Shown here piece after piece: positions 12,874 to 13,138 of a stretch of DNA of 13,138 nt. Source of the DNA: Chloroflexota bacterium. Its GTDB lineage: Bacteria; Chloroflexota; Limnocylindria; Limnocylindrales; CSP1-4. Every line of letters starts with the position of its first letter. Within the stretch, counting starts at the first letter, position 1. The position numbers and the translations under genes are program-made. The DNA lies in NCBI GenBank assembly GCA_005881055.1, contig VBHW01000064.1, forward strand, positions 1-13,138, read 5' to 3'. The notes beneath the pieces are model-generated. The model ran no database searches, had not been told where the DNA came from, and saw only the letters and a list, made by a program, of their open reading frames with translations.

Positions 12874-13138
12874 TCAGCCCGGCACCGCCGGCTCCCCGAG
12901 CGCGTGAGGGATGCCGGCCGCGTCGAGCGCCTCCATCAGTCGCCCGACCGGGATCGCGCCGGCGCGGACGACCGCGGGTGGGCCGGCGGCGCAATCGATG
13001 ATCGTCGACGGCCGGCCGCCCTTCGTCGGTCCCCCGTCGAGGATCGCGTCGCAGGCATCGCCGAGGGACCGCTCGACCTCGTCGGCGTTCAGCGGGTCCG
13101 GCGCGCCGGAGATGTTCGCCGACGTCGTCGGCAACGGG
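12874..13138 (-). CDS. sua5: Threonylcarbamoyl-AMP synthase (Sua5/YrdC/YwlC family), C-terminal part
   Basis: This is the 3' end of a gene whose start lies beyond the right edge; about 87 codons are visible, ending in TGA at 12874-12876. The first visible residues read P-L-P-T-T-S-A-N-I-S-G, the conserved nucleotide/threonine-site signature of the Sua5/YrdC fold. It is followed by G-G-R-P-S-T-I-I-D and V-V-R-A-G-A-I-P, which match the S-T-(V/I)-(V/I)-D and R-x-G-A-I motifs near the end of the YrdC domain. Proteins of this family make threonylcarbamoyl-AMP from threonine, bicarbonate and ATP for the t6A modification of tRNAs reading ANN codons. The protein stops soon after the YrdC domain, so it is the short TsaC/YwlC-like form without an extra C-terminal Sua5 domain. 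It lies 90 bases upstream of glyA on the same strand, an arrangement known from Firmicutes (ywlC...glyA...atp). Confidence 0.9.
   Translation of the reverse strand, partial: PLPTTSANISGAPDPLNADEVERSLGDACDAILDGGPTKGGRPSTIIDCAAGPPAVVRAGAIPVGRLMEALDAAGIPHALGEPAVPG

Overview
The window is a high-GC (about 70% by eye) bacterial chromosome segment in which every gene I can support lies on the minus strand, so transcription runs from the high coordinates to the low ones. In that order it holds the 3' end of a Sua5/YrdC-type threonylcarbamoyl-AMP synthase gene, glyA (serine hydroxymethyltransferase), a WecA/TagO-family undecaprenyl-phosphate sugar-1-phosphate transferase gene, two genes for surface proteins (called A and B here), and an F-type ATP synthase operon in the order atpZ-atpB-atpE-atpF-atpH-atpA-atpG-atpD. 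The window ends inside atpD; atpC is not seen and would be expected beyond the edge. I see no RNA genes, insertion sequences or CRISPR arrays, and no stretch over 300 bases without a gene.

Organism: the composition, the sua5-glyA-wecA-atp neighbourhood (as remembered, also found in Firmicutes, usually with rpiB, upp and others in between), the style of the AtpA and AtpD sequences, and a secreted protein of Ig/cadherin-like repeats with a C-terminal beta-sandwich suggest a high-GC Chloroflexota lineage (Limnocylindria/Ellin6529-like). An actinobacterium is possible. This is inference only.

Housekeeping part (13138-10296): Sua5 makes the precursor of the t6A tRNA modification, GlyA supplies glycine and one-carbon units, and the WecA-like enzyme loads the first sugar phosphate onto undecaprenyl phosphate for a surface glycan. 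The WecA-like protein lacks the Asp of the family's G-D-x-G-S motif.

Accessory part (10201-6413): gene A encodes a two-TM membrane protein with a cytoplasmic linker and an external PKD-like beta-sandwich. Gene B encodes a 1001-residue secreted protein with a signal peptide, seven Ig/cadherin-like repeats, an FN3-like domain and a C-terminal ligand-binding-like domain. As sequenced, A and B form one uninterrupted frame, but removing a single base near 9452-9454 restores a PKD ending, a second Cys and a stop codon overlapping the ATG of B by 10 bases. This junction is the most interesting spot in the window.

ATP synthase part (6402-1): an extended -10 promoter sits just after the end of gene B. 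The operon has unusually structured junctions: two strong hairpins between atpZ and atpB, a 117-base leader before atpE, a short tandem repeat between atpH and atpA, and a GC-rich hairpin between atpG and atpD. atpA and atpD share an identical 15-base ribosome-binding-site context. The subunits carry the expected catalytic residues and the c subunit looks proton-specific.
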